From Planctomycetota bacterium (lineage in GTDB: Bacteria; Planctomycetota; B15-G4; JADJEK01): a stretch of 64,000 bases of DNA. The position numbers and the translations under genes were made by a program. The notes beneath the pieces were generated by a model, which searched no databases, was not told where the DNA came from, and saw only the letters and a program-made list of their open reading frames with translations. Within the stretch, counting starts at the first letter, position 1; the number at the start of each line of letters is the position of its first letter. This document shows, one piece after another, positions 26,576 to 35,414 of the stretch. Location of the stretch: contig JADJEK010000024.1 of NCBI GenBank assembly GCA_016709145.1, positions 248,001-312,000 of the forward strand. The letters run 5' to 3'.

Positions 26576-28992
26576 TTCGATGTTCCCGAGAGGATGACTG
26601 GCCGAAGTTCAACGGCGCTCGCGACTGCATTGAGCACGGCCGTCCGCCTCTTCGCTTTGTTGCTATCTGCTCCAGTTCCGTCGAGGCCGACCAGCAGGTC
26701 AGCCGCTTCGCGCAGCGGATCGGGGTGGGCTTCCAACTTTCGTGCGATGTTAGATTCCGCTTCCTTGAACAAACGCTCGAGAATCTGGCGGGCTGGCTTC
26801 ACGACGACGTTCTGCACTTCGTCCGCAAGCTCTTCGAACAGCTCGAGCGTCCGATTCTTCACCCCGGTCCCGATGTCGGCGTGACGGTCGACGAATTGCA
26901 TGCACCCTCGCCCCACGGGTTTCTCAATCGCGCGAACGAGTTCCTCGCGCGCCTCGTCCCGAAGTTCCTTCACGAGTTCCCGACCGACGGACTTGAGGGC
27001 CTTCGCATCGTTCTGGATCTGAAGCTGTAGGACCTGGACCGCCTCAGGGCGAACGTCTTTTCCGCGCTTGCGACCCCAGTCGGAGACTCGATCGAGGATC
27101 TTGACGCAGCTTTCGGCGAACTTCTGAGTCTCCTCGCGAATGCTCTTCAAGACTTCGTCTTGCCACGCCGTTGCGATGTGCTCCTCGAATCGCAGCGCGA
27201 ACTCGTGCGGCAAGTCGATCAACGTAGCGCCATGAAAACGCCCAGATCGTCGCACAGATGCGCGAAGCGTGGACCAGTGGGCTGATCCAAGGCGACGCAA
27301 GTAGCGTCCGATGTCGATTCGTGCCGTTCGCGCCGCGAGCTCCACGAGGTTCTTGATCCGCTGCAGGACGTCCTCTTTGAGGAACCGGCGGTAACCGCCT
27401 TTGCGGTTGTTGTATTCGTCCCGCAGCGGCTCGAGAAAACCCTCGAGTTCTCGCCGCAATGCATCGGCGGTCTTGCCGACGTTAGACGTCGATGTCCATC
27501 GCTCCTCGATCAGGCGCAGCACGGACTCGACGTGATCGGCGAAGTCCACGACTGCTCGCAAGATACCGTTTCGCTCCAATTGGATCTGGCGCGCCGCAAA
27601 CTCCTGGAGCGATCTGACCATCCGAGGAACGTTGCTTGCGTCGGGATGGGCCAGGAACGATGGATCCTCCTCGTCCTGTGCCAAACACTGTCGATACTGG
27701 ACCGCAGACACGGCGAAGACTTCGAGTCGGCTCAGGATGTTGTCGATGACAAGACGTTTTTTCGAGTCCAGGTCAGCGTTGCCGCTGCCTTCGTTCGCAT
27801 GTTGTACCCAATGAACTTCGAGTTGGTCGCGAAGCTGTGCTCGCGTGCGCTGTTCGGCCTCTTCGCAAGCTTCCGCGAAGTGCTCGCGACGCTTCTTGTT
27901 CTTGTCTTGTTCATAGCGAGACTTGGCGGTGTCGTCGATGTGCGTGATCGCCACGAAGAGCACCGGGTCATTGAGCGGGTCGTCGGCGGAGTGAAGCAGT
28001 CGATTGAGGAACTCGGTTTGCCGCAATACGTTCACGATGGCTTCGGAAATGCCGCGTGTGTTCACGACGAGAACGATCGCATGCGCACGATCTCGGATCC
28101 ACTCGCGCGTCGTGTCGCGATAGATATCTCCTGCCACCCCCACTCCCGGGAGGTCCACGAGCGATACGCCCGTAGAGAGCAGCGGTGAGTCCCAATGCAC
28201 GACGAGCTTCTGAATCAACGGCGCGAGGAATCCGGATGCGTGGTCACGCAAGTGTGCGAGGAACTCCGGGTCGTCCGCACCGCTCTTCGATTCGTAGATC
28301 GCCGGCTTGCTGCTTTTCGCCCTGGATAATGCCTCGGCGATTCGCGTGACTCGCGCGCGATCCCGCTCGGCGCACGAAGTGTCGTACAACGGAACGCGAC
28401 CCTGGGCTTCCCGCAGCCGATCGATCAGGTATTCATCGTTCGCTTCGCCATCCTGAGAGCCCGTGATCATGAGCTGCGCTTCTTTGCGCATCCCGGCAAG
28501 CTTGGAGTTGATCTGCTCAGGCTCGTCGAGTTCCAATTCGATGCTGCGGCGAGACTCTTCGTCCAGTTCTGGATCAAGTTGGGCAGTTGCAGCTCGGGAA
28601 TTCCCCTTTGTTTCGCGGGTGTAGGCGCTTTCCAGCGCGAACGAGAGCTGTGTGGTGCGCTTGAGGGGGTGATACGTGACTTCGAGGCGCGGAGTCGTCC
28701 CATGACGAACGGTGAGCGCCAGGGCCGTCAGCGGACCAATCCCGCCAGATGGCACGAGTGTCTGCGAGCCGGCGACGAGTGAATTGAGCAAGGTGCTCTT
28801 CCCGACACCCGAGTCGCCGAGAAAGCAGATGGGAAGCTCTTTGATTCCTCGATGCTGTGCTCGGTAGAGCGTCTCAGCCTCGGCCTCGATCGCCTCGAAG
28901 CGGTCGACGGCGTGCTCGCTCAGTACAGGTCGAGCCAGTTCCCGGTACCACTTCAGAACGCTGCTCACGTCGGAGTCGAGCGCATCGCTCAT
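26572..28992 (-). CDS. Dynamin-like large GTPase coupled to the SNF2 helicase
   Basis: This 806-residue P-loop GTPase has the G1 motif GDSGVGKST (59-67), a threonine-containing stretch (SGGIGPLTALALT) as a switch candidate, G3 DLPGVG starting at 280, and an atypical G4 THIDD (350-354) in place of N/TKxD. Helical stalk-like sequence follows to the end, with no transmembrane segment, so membrane binding would have to be peripheral. ATG 28992 is preferred over GTG 29004 because AGGTGGAG lies about 6 bases upstream. A ~90-residue charged insertion separates the switch and G3 regions. Bacterial dynamins can protect membranes during phage attack, which makes a defence role plausible here. Physical coupling to an SNF2 helicase is unusual. 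Confidence 0.85.
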   Translation of the reverse strand: MSDALDSDVSSVLKWYRELARPVLSEHAVDRFEAIEAEAETLYRAQHRGIKELPICFLGDSGVGKSTLLNSLVAGSQTLVPSGGIGPLTALALTVRHGTTPRLEVTYHPLKRTTQLSFALESAYTRETKGNSRAATAQLDPELDEESRRSIELELDEPEQINSKLAGMRKEAQLMITGSQDGEANDEYLIDRLREAQGRVPLYDTSCAERDRARVTRIAEALSRAKSSKPAIYESKSGADDPEFLAHLRDHASGFLAPLIQKLVVHWDSPLLSTGVSLVDLPGVGVAGDIYRDTTREWIRDRAHAIVLVVNTRGISEAIVNVLRQTEFLNRLLHSADDPLNDPVLFVAITHIDDTAKSRYEQDKNKKRREHFAEACEEAEQRTRAQLRDQLEVHWVQHANEGSGNADLDSKKRLVIDNILSRLEVFAVSAVQYRQCLAQDEEDPSFLAHPDASNVPRMVRSLQEFAARQIQLERNGILRAVVDFADHVESVLRLIEERWTSTSNVGKTADALRRELEGFLEPLRDEYNNRKGGYRRFLKEDVLQRIKNLVELAARTARIDIGRYLRRLGSAHWSTLRASVRRSGRFHGATLIDLPHEFALRFEEHIATAWQDEVLKSIREETQKFAESCVKILDRVSDWGRKRGKDVRPEAVQVLQLQIQNDAKALKSVGRELVKELRDEAREELVRAIEKPVGRGCMQFVDRHADIGTGVKNRTLELFEELADEVQNVVVKPARQILERLFKEAESNIARKLEAHPDPLREAADLLVGLDGTGADSNKAKRRTAVLNAVASAVELRPVILSGTSK

Positions 28993-29177
28993 TCGGATCT
29001 CCACCTAAGTGTTTGGACTCGATGTACCCCTCTTGGACTCACTCGACCCAGGTCCCCTTGCGTCTCGAGCCTCAAGACACCCGACCGACTGGGTTCGCCC
29101 GGTGAACGTATCCGAGCGAAAGTCGAATGGAAGTCCCCACGCTGGACCGGAGTGAAGCACGGTCCCGTGGGGAAACT

Positions 29178-29537
29178 TCACATGGTGAGCTCTGGCGCTG
29201 ACGAAGCGTCCTCGAGAGCTCGAATCGCATTCTCCTGCCATGGGCCCATGTCTTCACGGTACGGAGCGGGATTGGGATGTTCGGGAACGCTTCTGCCGAG
29301 CAAGGCCGTCCAACAATGGAGCCGTAAGGCACGTCGGATCGGCAGCTCATACTCATAGAGCTTCTGGACTAGTAGGCGTCGACGTGGGAACTGAGCGAGC
29401 GCACAGTCGAGGGGGAGCTCGACAACGGCATCGAAGATCTCGGGCTCGACGAGGCTGAGCCCACGATGAGCCCAAGCGAGCAGTTCACTACCCGGGTCCG
29501 GTCGGGAGCCTTCGGCGTCGGATTGGGGTATGTCCAC
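29178..29537 (-). CDS. Small unrecognised protein upstream of the dynamin-like gene
   Basis: This 119-residue acidic protein starts at GTG 29537, preceded by AAGGGGAA about 5 bases upstream. It lies 185 bases before the dynamin-like gene on the same strand and could be the first gene of the operon. The sequence has an EYELPIRRALRLHCWTALLG stretch, a later Pro-rich segment and no signal peptide or membrane segment. No family was recognised. Its normal residue balance, in contrast to the arginine- and proline-rich opposite-frame readings nearby, argues that it is real. Its function is unknown; a regulator or antitoxin-like partner is possible but unsupported. Confidence 0.55.
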   Translation of the reverse strand: MDIPQSDAEGSRPDPGSELLAWAHRGLSLVEPEIFDAVVELPLDCALAQFPRRRLLVQKLYEYELPIRRALRLHCWTALLGRSVPEHPNPAPYREDMGPWQENAIRALEDASSAPELTM

Positions 29538-29728
29538 TTATTCCCCTTGCGCGCTCTCTTGACGAGTCCCTCGTTTTCGCGGACGGTACGCGCGGACTTG
29601 TGAATCGGGAACCTTGAAGTTCACACAGCGGTGGTCCTCGGCGCTCGCGAGGCAGGGCTGGCGGTTGCCACGTTCGAGACGCATGTCCTGTGAGGACAAT
29701 CTGTTCTGGAAGAAACGGGGGGACACTC
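29538..29728. other. Divergent intergenic region between the BREX-side operon and the Mre11/Rad50 pair
   Basis: This 191-base region lies between two divergent transcription units and should hold both promoters. I looked for -35/-10 pairs and found only weak candidates, such as TTGACG near 29569 with no good -10. No strong inverted repeat was seen. The SD sites for both flanking genes are inside it (AAGGGGAA for the left gene, GGGGGGA for the right). Confidence 0.4.
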
Positions 29729-30895
29729 ATGAGCATCAAGTTCATCCACACGGCCGACTGGCAACTCGGGAAGCCGTACGCGAACGTCGGCGAGGTCGAC
29801 AAGCGATCTCGACTGCAGCACGAACGAGTAGCCGTGATCGAGCGCATCGGGGTCGCGGCGCGTAAACACGGCGCGACGTTCGTGCTCGTCGCGGGCGACC
29901 TGTTCGACTCTCCTACGGCGACGCAGTCCACGGTCTCCGCTGCGTGCCACGCGATCCGAGCTCTCGACCTACCGGTCTACGCGATCCCGGGGAACCATGA
30001 CCACGGAGCGCCAGGAAGCCTCTGGACGCAGGAGTTCTTCATCCGGGAGTGCTCGGCGCTCGCGCCGAACTTCCGGGTGCTGTTGAAGCCTGAGCCCGTG
30101 GAACTTGATGACGTGATCCTATTGCCGTGCCCGCTGTTGAGGCGACACGACGCTCGCGATCCGACCGAGTGGTTGCGATCGATCTGTGAGCTCGGCGGGC
30201 GCTTCGGAGGTCGTCCACGTGTGGTCATCGCGCACGGAAGCGTTCAGAACTTCACCTCCGCAGACGACGACGACGGCGGCGATGTCGCGAACCAGATCGA
30301 CCTGGAACGACTCCCGGCGAGCGAGATCGATTACGTCGCGCTCGGCGATTGGCATGGCATGAAGCCCGTCGGGCCGAAAGCGTGGTACTCGGGTACACCG
30401 GAGCTCGATCGCTTTTCGAAGGGCGAGGACAACCGCCCGGGCTTCGTGCTCGCGGTCACCGCCTCTCGGAACGAGGTACCACACGTCGTGACTGTGCCGA
30501 CGGCAAAGATCGGTTGGTATCGCGAGACGCAAACGTTCGCCGACGACGCGGGCATCGCTCTGTTCGAGGAGCGCCTGAACGCGCAGCTTGGCGCGGAGGT
30601 CGGACAAGCAGTCCTCCAACTGGAACTGCATGGATCGCTGGGCATCGACGCAATGACGCGTCTCGAGCACTCGATCGAAGCATGGATCGCCCGCCTGCTG
30701 CATGTGCGGATCGAGAACCGGGTCGTCGTCGCTCCGACGCCGGCCGAAATCGAGGCGATGACGATGCGCACTTCGGATCCGTTGATCGCGAGCGTGGCAA
30801 CCAAGCTGGTCGCGATGTGCGAACAAGCCGGTGAGCCCGGCGAAGTGGCGCGCCTGGCCTTGCGTCGCCTGCATGCCGCCTGCGTGGGACGCTGA
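29729..30895 (+). CDS. Mre11/SbcD-like metallophosphoesterase
   Basis: This 388-residue calcineurin-like nuclease of the Mre11/SbcD class has the metal-site blocks HTADWQLG (7-14), AGDLFD (55-60), PGNHDH (87-92) and, further on, IAHGS and LGDWHG. Nuclease activity on DNA ends is the expected role. ATG 29729 has GGGGGGA about 7 bases upstream; a frame extension to 29690 has no support. The C-terminal ~130 residues form the family's capping and ATPase-binding region. It is followed 10 bases later by a Rad50/SbcC-like ATPase, so the two very probably form one complex. It is transcribed divergently from the BREX-side operon. Confidence 0.87.
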   Translation: MSIKFIHTADWQLGKPYANVGEVDKRSRLQHERVAVIERIGVAARKHGATFVLVAGDLFDSPTATQSTVSAACHAIRALDLPVYAIPGNHDHGAPGSLWTQEFFIRECSALAPNFRVLLKPEPVELDDVILLPCPLLRRHDARDPTEWLRSICELGGRFGGRPRVVIAHGSVQNFTSADDDDGGDVANQIDLERLPASEIDYVALGDWHGMKPVGPKAWYSGTPELDRFSKGEDNRPGFVLAVTASRNEVPHVVTVPTAKIGWYRETQTFADDAGIALFEERLNAQLGAEVGQAVLQLELHGSLGIDAMTRLEHSIEAWIARLLHVRIENRVVVAPTPAEIEAMTMRTSDPLIASVATKLVAMCEQAGEPGEVARLALRRLHAACVGR

Positions 30896-30905
30896 GGGGG
30901 ATCGC

Positions 30906-33900
30906 ATGAAGCTGCTGTCGATCGAAGTGAAGAGCTACCGCATCCACCGCGACGTGAAGGTGGACTTCGACCCGTCCCGCAACGTGATCACCGGACCGAA
31001 CGAATCGGGCAAGAGCACGCTCGTCCAAGCGGTGCACCGAGCGCTGTTCATGAAGTCCAAGATCACCGGGGATGCCCTGCGGCGAATGAAGTCGGACCGC
31101 CACCCTGGGAATCCCGAGGTCAAGCTCACGTTCGAGGTCGACGGAGCCACGTACATCGTCACGAAGCGCTTCAGTGGCCCGACGGGGTCGACGACACTGA
31201 CCGAGGTTGGCGGCGAAACGCTGCACGGCGACGAGGCAGAGGAACGACTCAACGGGATTCTCGGCGTCGGAGCGAGCGAGGGTGGACGGGGTGCCGAGGA
31301 TCGCGTCAATAGGCAGTGGGCGCATCTGTGGGCATGGCAGGGAAGCGCGGCCGAGGATCCGGCCGAGCACGCGAATGAACAGTTCGACTCGTTGCTCTCA
31401 CGACTCCAGGCTTCGGGTGGCGCTGTCGTCATGCAGTCGGAACTCGATGCGCGTGTTGCCGACACCGTGCGCAAGGAGTTCGACGCCGAGTTCACTGAGA
31501 ATGGAAAGCCGCGGAAGAGCTCCGAGTTGGATCTTGCAAGTAGCGCTGTCCAACTGGCTGCCTCCCGGACCGTGGCCGCGCGCGAGCAAGTAGAGCAGCT
31601 GCTCGACGCCGCAAGGATGCTCGAGGAAGCGCAGCGCACGATTCAGTCCGAATCGACGAGCATTGCGCAACTCACGCCGCAACTTGAATCGGCGAATTCG
31701 AAGCTCGCGGAAGTGGGGGCGCTGCGCGCCACTGAGTTGCATCAAGAACTGGAGGCGGCGACCAAGCGGAACGAACACGATGAACTCATCGAGGCCGAGC
31801 GGAGGCTCGAAAGCGCGCGCATCGAAGTGAAGAGGCGAAGCCTTGAGCTCGCACCGATGGAGGCGAAGGTCGACGAGTTGAAGGCAACCGAGGAACGGCT
31901 TCGCGTCGAGCTGACGAAGGCCGAATCTGCGCATCAGGGTGCGACCACCAGGGCACGCCTCGTTCGACTCAAAACGACGGCTCTGGATGGATTCGTTGCT
32001 TACTACGAGTGCGTAACGCAACGCGACCTGATTCGAGTCCGATACGAACGCGTGAAGAAGGCTCGCATGGAGCGTGAAGAACTACAAGCCAGCCTCGCGA
32101 AGTTGCCCGCCATCTCGTCGCAGAAGCTCAAGTCTCTGGAGAAGCTCCAGAAGTCCGTCGACGACGCGGAAACAGCGCTGAGCGCCATGGGGGCGCGTAT
32201 CCACGTCATCGCCTCTGACTTGGAGGTGCGCGCCGGCGACGTGAAGTTGGGCATGGGGAAGTCACACCCCGTCACCGAGGAGACCGAACTCCAGATTGGC
32301 AAAGGCGTACGACTGCGCATCTCGCCGGGTGGGGGAATGAGTCTCGCAACGGCGCGTGACAACCTGATCGAGTCACGCCAAGCAATGCAGAAGGCCCTCG
32401 ATGAGGTCGGAATCGAATCGACCGCCGAGGCGGCCGAAATCGTCAACCAACGCAAGCAGTTCGAGGCCCAGGTCAAGAGCGTCGACGCGCGCCTCGATGA
32501 GATCGACGCCGATGCCGTAGAAGGTGACTTCGCAAGCGCGGAAGAGGCCGTCGTCGGCGCGCGAGCCGAGCTCGATCGACGTCGTGCCGCGGTTGCCGAG
32601 ATGACGGAACCGGTTGATGGGTCGAGTGCGAAGACGATGCGGAAGGCCATCGAGCCAGAGCGAGAGTCCGCGGACGAGGACGAGCAGGCGTGCTTGCATG
32701 CGCGCGAGGCACTCGCGAAGCGACTGACGAAGAAGACGGACGAACTCCGGGAACAAACGCAATCCGTTCACGACGGACGGCGCGAACTCGACTTGCTACG
32801 CGGTCAGGAACATCAACTCGTCAAGACCCACGGGCCGGATGAACAGCGGCGTGCCGAGCTGGTTCGTCGGAAGGAGGCCAACGATCGTGCGCAGGCAGTT
32901 CTCGCGGACACGCGACGCAGACTGATCGAGCTCCAACCGGACCTGCTCGAATCCGATGTCGCACGACTCACTCGTTCGATCAAGAAGGCCCAGGAGTCGA
33001 AGTCAGCGGCGAACGACGCTTTCCTCGTCGCGAAGACGAAGCTCCTTCGAGACGGAACCTCCGATCCACGCAGCGAGTTGCTGCTCGCCGAAGCGGCGGA
33101 ACGGTCCGCAAGAGATCGTCTCGTGCCCGCAAAGCGCCGGTCCGACTCCGTTCGCCTGTTGAACGACTTGTTCACCGACGCGCAGCGAATCTTGGCGGAG
33201 CAGTTCACCAAGCCCTTGGCGGACAAGATCTCGGTGTACCTACGGCACCTGTTCGGCCCACGAGGTCGAGTCGAGCTGAGCATCGAAGAGGGCTCTTTCG
33301 GCAGCTTCAGTCTTGTCCGCGACGACGCGGGTGGGGGATCGTGTTCGTTCGAAGCCCTCAGTGGTGGGACGAAGGAGCAGGTCGCGGCCGCTGTGCGGCT
33401 CGGAATGGCCGAAGTGTTGGCCGAGGGTCACGGTGGTTGTTTGCCGGTCGTGCTCGACGAAGCGTTCGCGTACTCCGATCCCCAACGCGTCCAGGCACTG
33501 CAGGGAATGCTCGACCTCGCGGCGCATCGCGGACTGCAGGTCATCGTTCTGACGAACAACCTCACGGACTTCGCGGGACTGGGTGCGCAGCAAGTCGTCT
33601 TGCGAGTGGATGCCACGGCGCGGCGTCAACGGACGGACGACGATGCCGAAGTTGCAGAGAGCATCTCGAGCGAACGACAATCGTCGGCCTCGCCCGAGGC
33701 CGACGGGGCGGTGGACTCGACGGCGGCGGCAGAAGACCGCAAGGAGTTCATCGACGCGCTCGCGGCATTGGGCGGGTCGAGTGGCAACCTCGCGCTTCGT
33801 CGACAGCTTCGCTGGGATGAGTCGCGGTACGGTGCGGTGAGGGAGTATCTGATTGCTGCGGGGACAGTCAGACCGGGGGCCGGTCGAGGGGGACCGGTGC

Positions 33901-33932
33901 ACTTGGTGCGTCAACTCGGCAACGAAGGCTGA
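30906..33932 (+). CDS. Rad50/SbcC-like SMC ATPase with C-terminal winged-helix extension
   Basis: This 1008-residue ATPase has Walker A GPNESGKST (30-38) and a central coiled coil (~200-780) rich in Glu/Lys/Ala. The C-terminal head carries the signature LSGGTKEQ and Walker B LPVVLDEAFAYSD. I see no CxxC zinc hook in the coil, unlike Rad50 and SbcC. After the ATPase head, ~60 terminal residues (EFIDALAALGGSSGNLALRR, then YGAVREYLIAAGTV) look like a winged helix. ATG 30906 has GAGGGGGA about 5 bases upstream, and the nuclease subunit ends 10 bases earlier. It probably binds and tethers DNA for its Mre11-like partner. A YhaN-type or other SMC-like ATPase is the alternative. Confidence 0.85.
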   Translation: MKLLSIEVKSYRIHRDVKVDFDPSRNVITGPNESGKSTLVQAVHRALFMKSKITGDALRRMKSDRHPGNPEVKLTFEVDGATYIVTKRFSGPTGSTTLTEVGGETLHGDEAEERLNGILGVGASEGGRGAEDRVNRQWAHLWAWQGSAAEDPAEHANEQFDSLLSRLQASGGAVVMQSELDARVADTVRKEFDAEFTENGKPRKSSELDLASSAVQLAASRTVAAREQVEQLLDAARMLEEAQRTIQSESTSIAQLTPQLESANSKLAEVGALRATELHQELEAATKRNEHDELIEAERRLESARIEVKRRSLELAPMEAKVDELKATEERLRVELTKAESAHQGATTRARLVRLKTTALDGFVAYYECVTQRDLIRVRYERVKKARMEREELQASLAKLPAISSQKLKSLEKLQKSVDDAETALSAMGARIHVIASDLEVRAGDVKLGMGKSHPVTEETELQIGKGVRLRISPGGGMSLATARDNLIESRQAMQKALDEVGIESTAEAAEIVNQRKQFEAQVKSVDARLDEIDADAVEGDFASAEEAVVGARAELDRRRAAVAEMTEPVDGSSAKTMRKAIEPERESADEDEQACLHAREALAKRLTKKTDELREQTQSVHDGRRELDLLRGQEHQLVKTHGPDEQRRAELVRRKEANDRAQAVLADTRRRLIELQPDLLESDVARLTRSIKKAQESKSAANDAFLVAKTKLLRDGTSDPRSELLLAEAAERSARDRLVPAKRRSDSVRLLNDLFTDAQRILAEQFTKPLADKISVYLRHLFGPRGRVELSIEEGSFGSFSLVRDDAGGGSCSFEALSGGTKEQVAAAVRLGMAEVLAEGHGGCLPVVLDEAFAYSDPQRVQALQGMLDLAAHRGLQVIVLTNNLTDFAGLGAQQVVLRVDATARRQRTDDDAEVAESISSERQSSASPEADGAVDSTAAAEDRKEFIDALAALGGSSGNLALRRQLRWDESRYGAVREYLIAAGTVRPGAGRGGPVHLVRQLGNEG

Positions 33933-34240
33933 CGCCTTCCGAGAGAACCCCAAGCCCCTCGCCATCCCATCCTCCACCGCACCCCGGCCACGCTGAACGC
34001 CCTGCTGCGCGGCTTACCTTCGCCGTGGATCCGCGCGACCAAAGGTCCGAACACGTGGGGCTCATTCGACATCGTTGGCCGACTGATCAACGGGGAGCGT
34101 ACCGCCTAGGGCCCTCGCGTCGAGCACTCGCACCTGCACGGCGGCGCTGTGCCGTTCGCGCCGTTCGTGCGAGACGCGATGTCCGAGGCATCGCGCGGAG
34201 CGTCACTCTCGACGCCGCTCAATACGTTCGCTGCAGAGGA
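33933..34240 (+). pseudogene. Decayed DinB-like gene copy
   Basis: From about 33960 the DNA aligns by eye with the DinB-like frame at 34878-35180, codon by codon through much of its length (for example GERTDWIPRVEH corresponds here to GERTA, stop, GPRVEH). A TAG at 34107-34109 interrupts the frame and there is a one-base deletion near the start. Downstream similarity fades around 34235. The copy lies just after the Rad50-like stop, so it marks either a duplication or the insertion edge of the island. It cannot make a full protein. Direction follows the matching intact frame. Confidence 0.7.
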
Positions 34241-34401
34241 AACTGGGAGAACGAAGCGACCCAACAGCGACCCGCGTATCGAGTCCCATTGATCCGGTCC
34301 CGCGGTGCTCCCGGTATCGAGGCTGATCAGCGAAAGTTCGCGGCTCGATGCGTTCATAGACCGCGGAACGAGTGTGTTTGTCCGTCGCGCACGCTCGCGA
34401 C

Positions 34402-34710
34402 TCAACGTCTCTTGGCTTTTCTCGCGCGCGGGCGACTGGGAGCGAATGTGCCCAGCACGGATTGAATCTCGCTCGCCACGATGGACCACGGAATCGCCGC
34501 GGCTGGGTGAGCGAGATGTTCGGAGACTCGACGGTCGATCTCCGTCCACTCCGCGTTGGACATGATGTCGACGCCTTCCTTCGACTTCGAGGATGGGCGA
34601 GGAGGTTGGCCAACGCGCGTGGACTTCAGCTTCCCGAGGCGGGTTGTGCCTTGCCCATCCCGAGTCGAATTGGGCGATCCCTTTGGCACTGGCCGTCGAC
34701 TCTTCGTCAT
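34402..34710 (-). CDS. Small basic protein with addiction-module-like C-terminus
   Basis: This 102-residue protein starts at ATG 34710, with GGAGG about 5 bases upstream; an upstream ATG at 34722 is less well placed. The N-terminal half is basic and disordered (SRRPVPKGSPNS, then KLKSTRVGQPPRP). The C-terminal part (NAEWTEIDRRVSEHLAHPA, then IPWSIVASEIQ) resembles the end of the addiction-module component family (TIGR02574). No toxin gene is visible beside it on either strand. It lies between the decayed and the better preserved DinB-like copies. It may be an orphan antitoxin or a small DNA-binding protein. Confidence 0.5.
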   Translation of the reverse strand: MTKSRRPVPKGSPNSTRDGQGTTRLGKLKSTRVGQPPRPSSKSKEGVDIMSNAEWTEIDRRVSEHLAHPAAAIPWSIVASEIQSVLGTFAPSRPRARKAKRR

Positions 34711-34877
34711 CCGTGCCTCCATTCAGGGAACGGCTCACATGCTCCTGGTCCAGAGCGGATGCCGTCAAGTCGGAATCTCGTTCGTGAGCGAATACGGTCC
34801 CAGAATCGATTTCCCTACGAACAACTCGCGCGCCGCCACGAACGGCCCTCCGGCCCATCCGCCGCCGGACTCACCCC

Positions 34878-35414
34878 ATTCCCTTCTCCCTCCCCGACGC
34901 CATCCCCGTTCTCCGCCGCACCCCGGCCACCCTCGACGCGCTCCTGCGCGACCTACCCTCTTCGTGGATCCACGCGACCGAAGGGCCCGACACGTGGAGC
35001 CCGTTCGACATCGTCGGTCACCTGATCCATGGCGAGCGGACGGACTGGATCCCCCGCGTCGAGCATTTGCTGCGCCATGGCGACTCCGTGCCGTTCGCGC
35101 CGTTCGTACGGGACGCGATGTTCGAGGCTTCGCGCGGCGTGTCCCTTCCGACGCTGCTCGATACGTTCGCGGCCGAGCGGAGCGCGAATCTGCGGCGACT
35201 CGACGAGCTCGAGCTGACGGCCGACGATCTCGGGCGACTCGGGCGGCATCCTGCGTTCGGCGTGGTGACGCTCGGGCAGTTGCTCGCGACTTGGGTAGTG
35301 CACGATCTCGATCACGTGGCGCAGTGCGTTCGCGTGATGGCGAGTCGCTACGCCGATGCCGTGGGGCCGTGGAGTGCGTACCTGCCATTGGTCGGTCGCC
35401 CGCGCGGGCGGTGA
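34878..35414 (+). CDS. DinB-like protein with no canonical start codon
   Basis: The 178-codon frame reads like a DinB/DUF664-type protein: FSLPDAIPVLRRTPATLDAL, then FDIVGHLIHGERTDW, and the typical ending TWVVHDLDHVAQCVRVMASR. Histidines in GHL and HDLDH fit the metal-binding set. The frame opens at a TGA (34785), but no ATG, GTG or TTG occurs before 35067, where the TTG would remove the N-terminus. The family's usual first codon falls on an ATT at 34878. Either ATT is used or the start has been lost. No SD sequence precedes it. It lies downstream of the small basic protein and of the decayed copy. Function is unproven; the fold often includes metal-dependent thiol transferases. Confidence 0.55.
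   Translation: MPFSLPDAIPVLRRTPATLDALLRDLPSSWIHATEGPDTWSPFDIVGHLIHGERTDWIPRVEHLLRHGDSVPFAPFVRDAMFEASRGVSLPTLLDTFAAERSANLRRLDELELTADDLGRLGRHPAFGVVTLGQLLATWVVHDLDHVAQCVRVMASRYADAVGPWSAYLPLVGRPRGR

Noticed and set aside
29560..29600. Sigma-70 promoter at TTGACG
   Set aside because: No acceptable -10 sequence lies at the right spacing.
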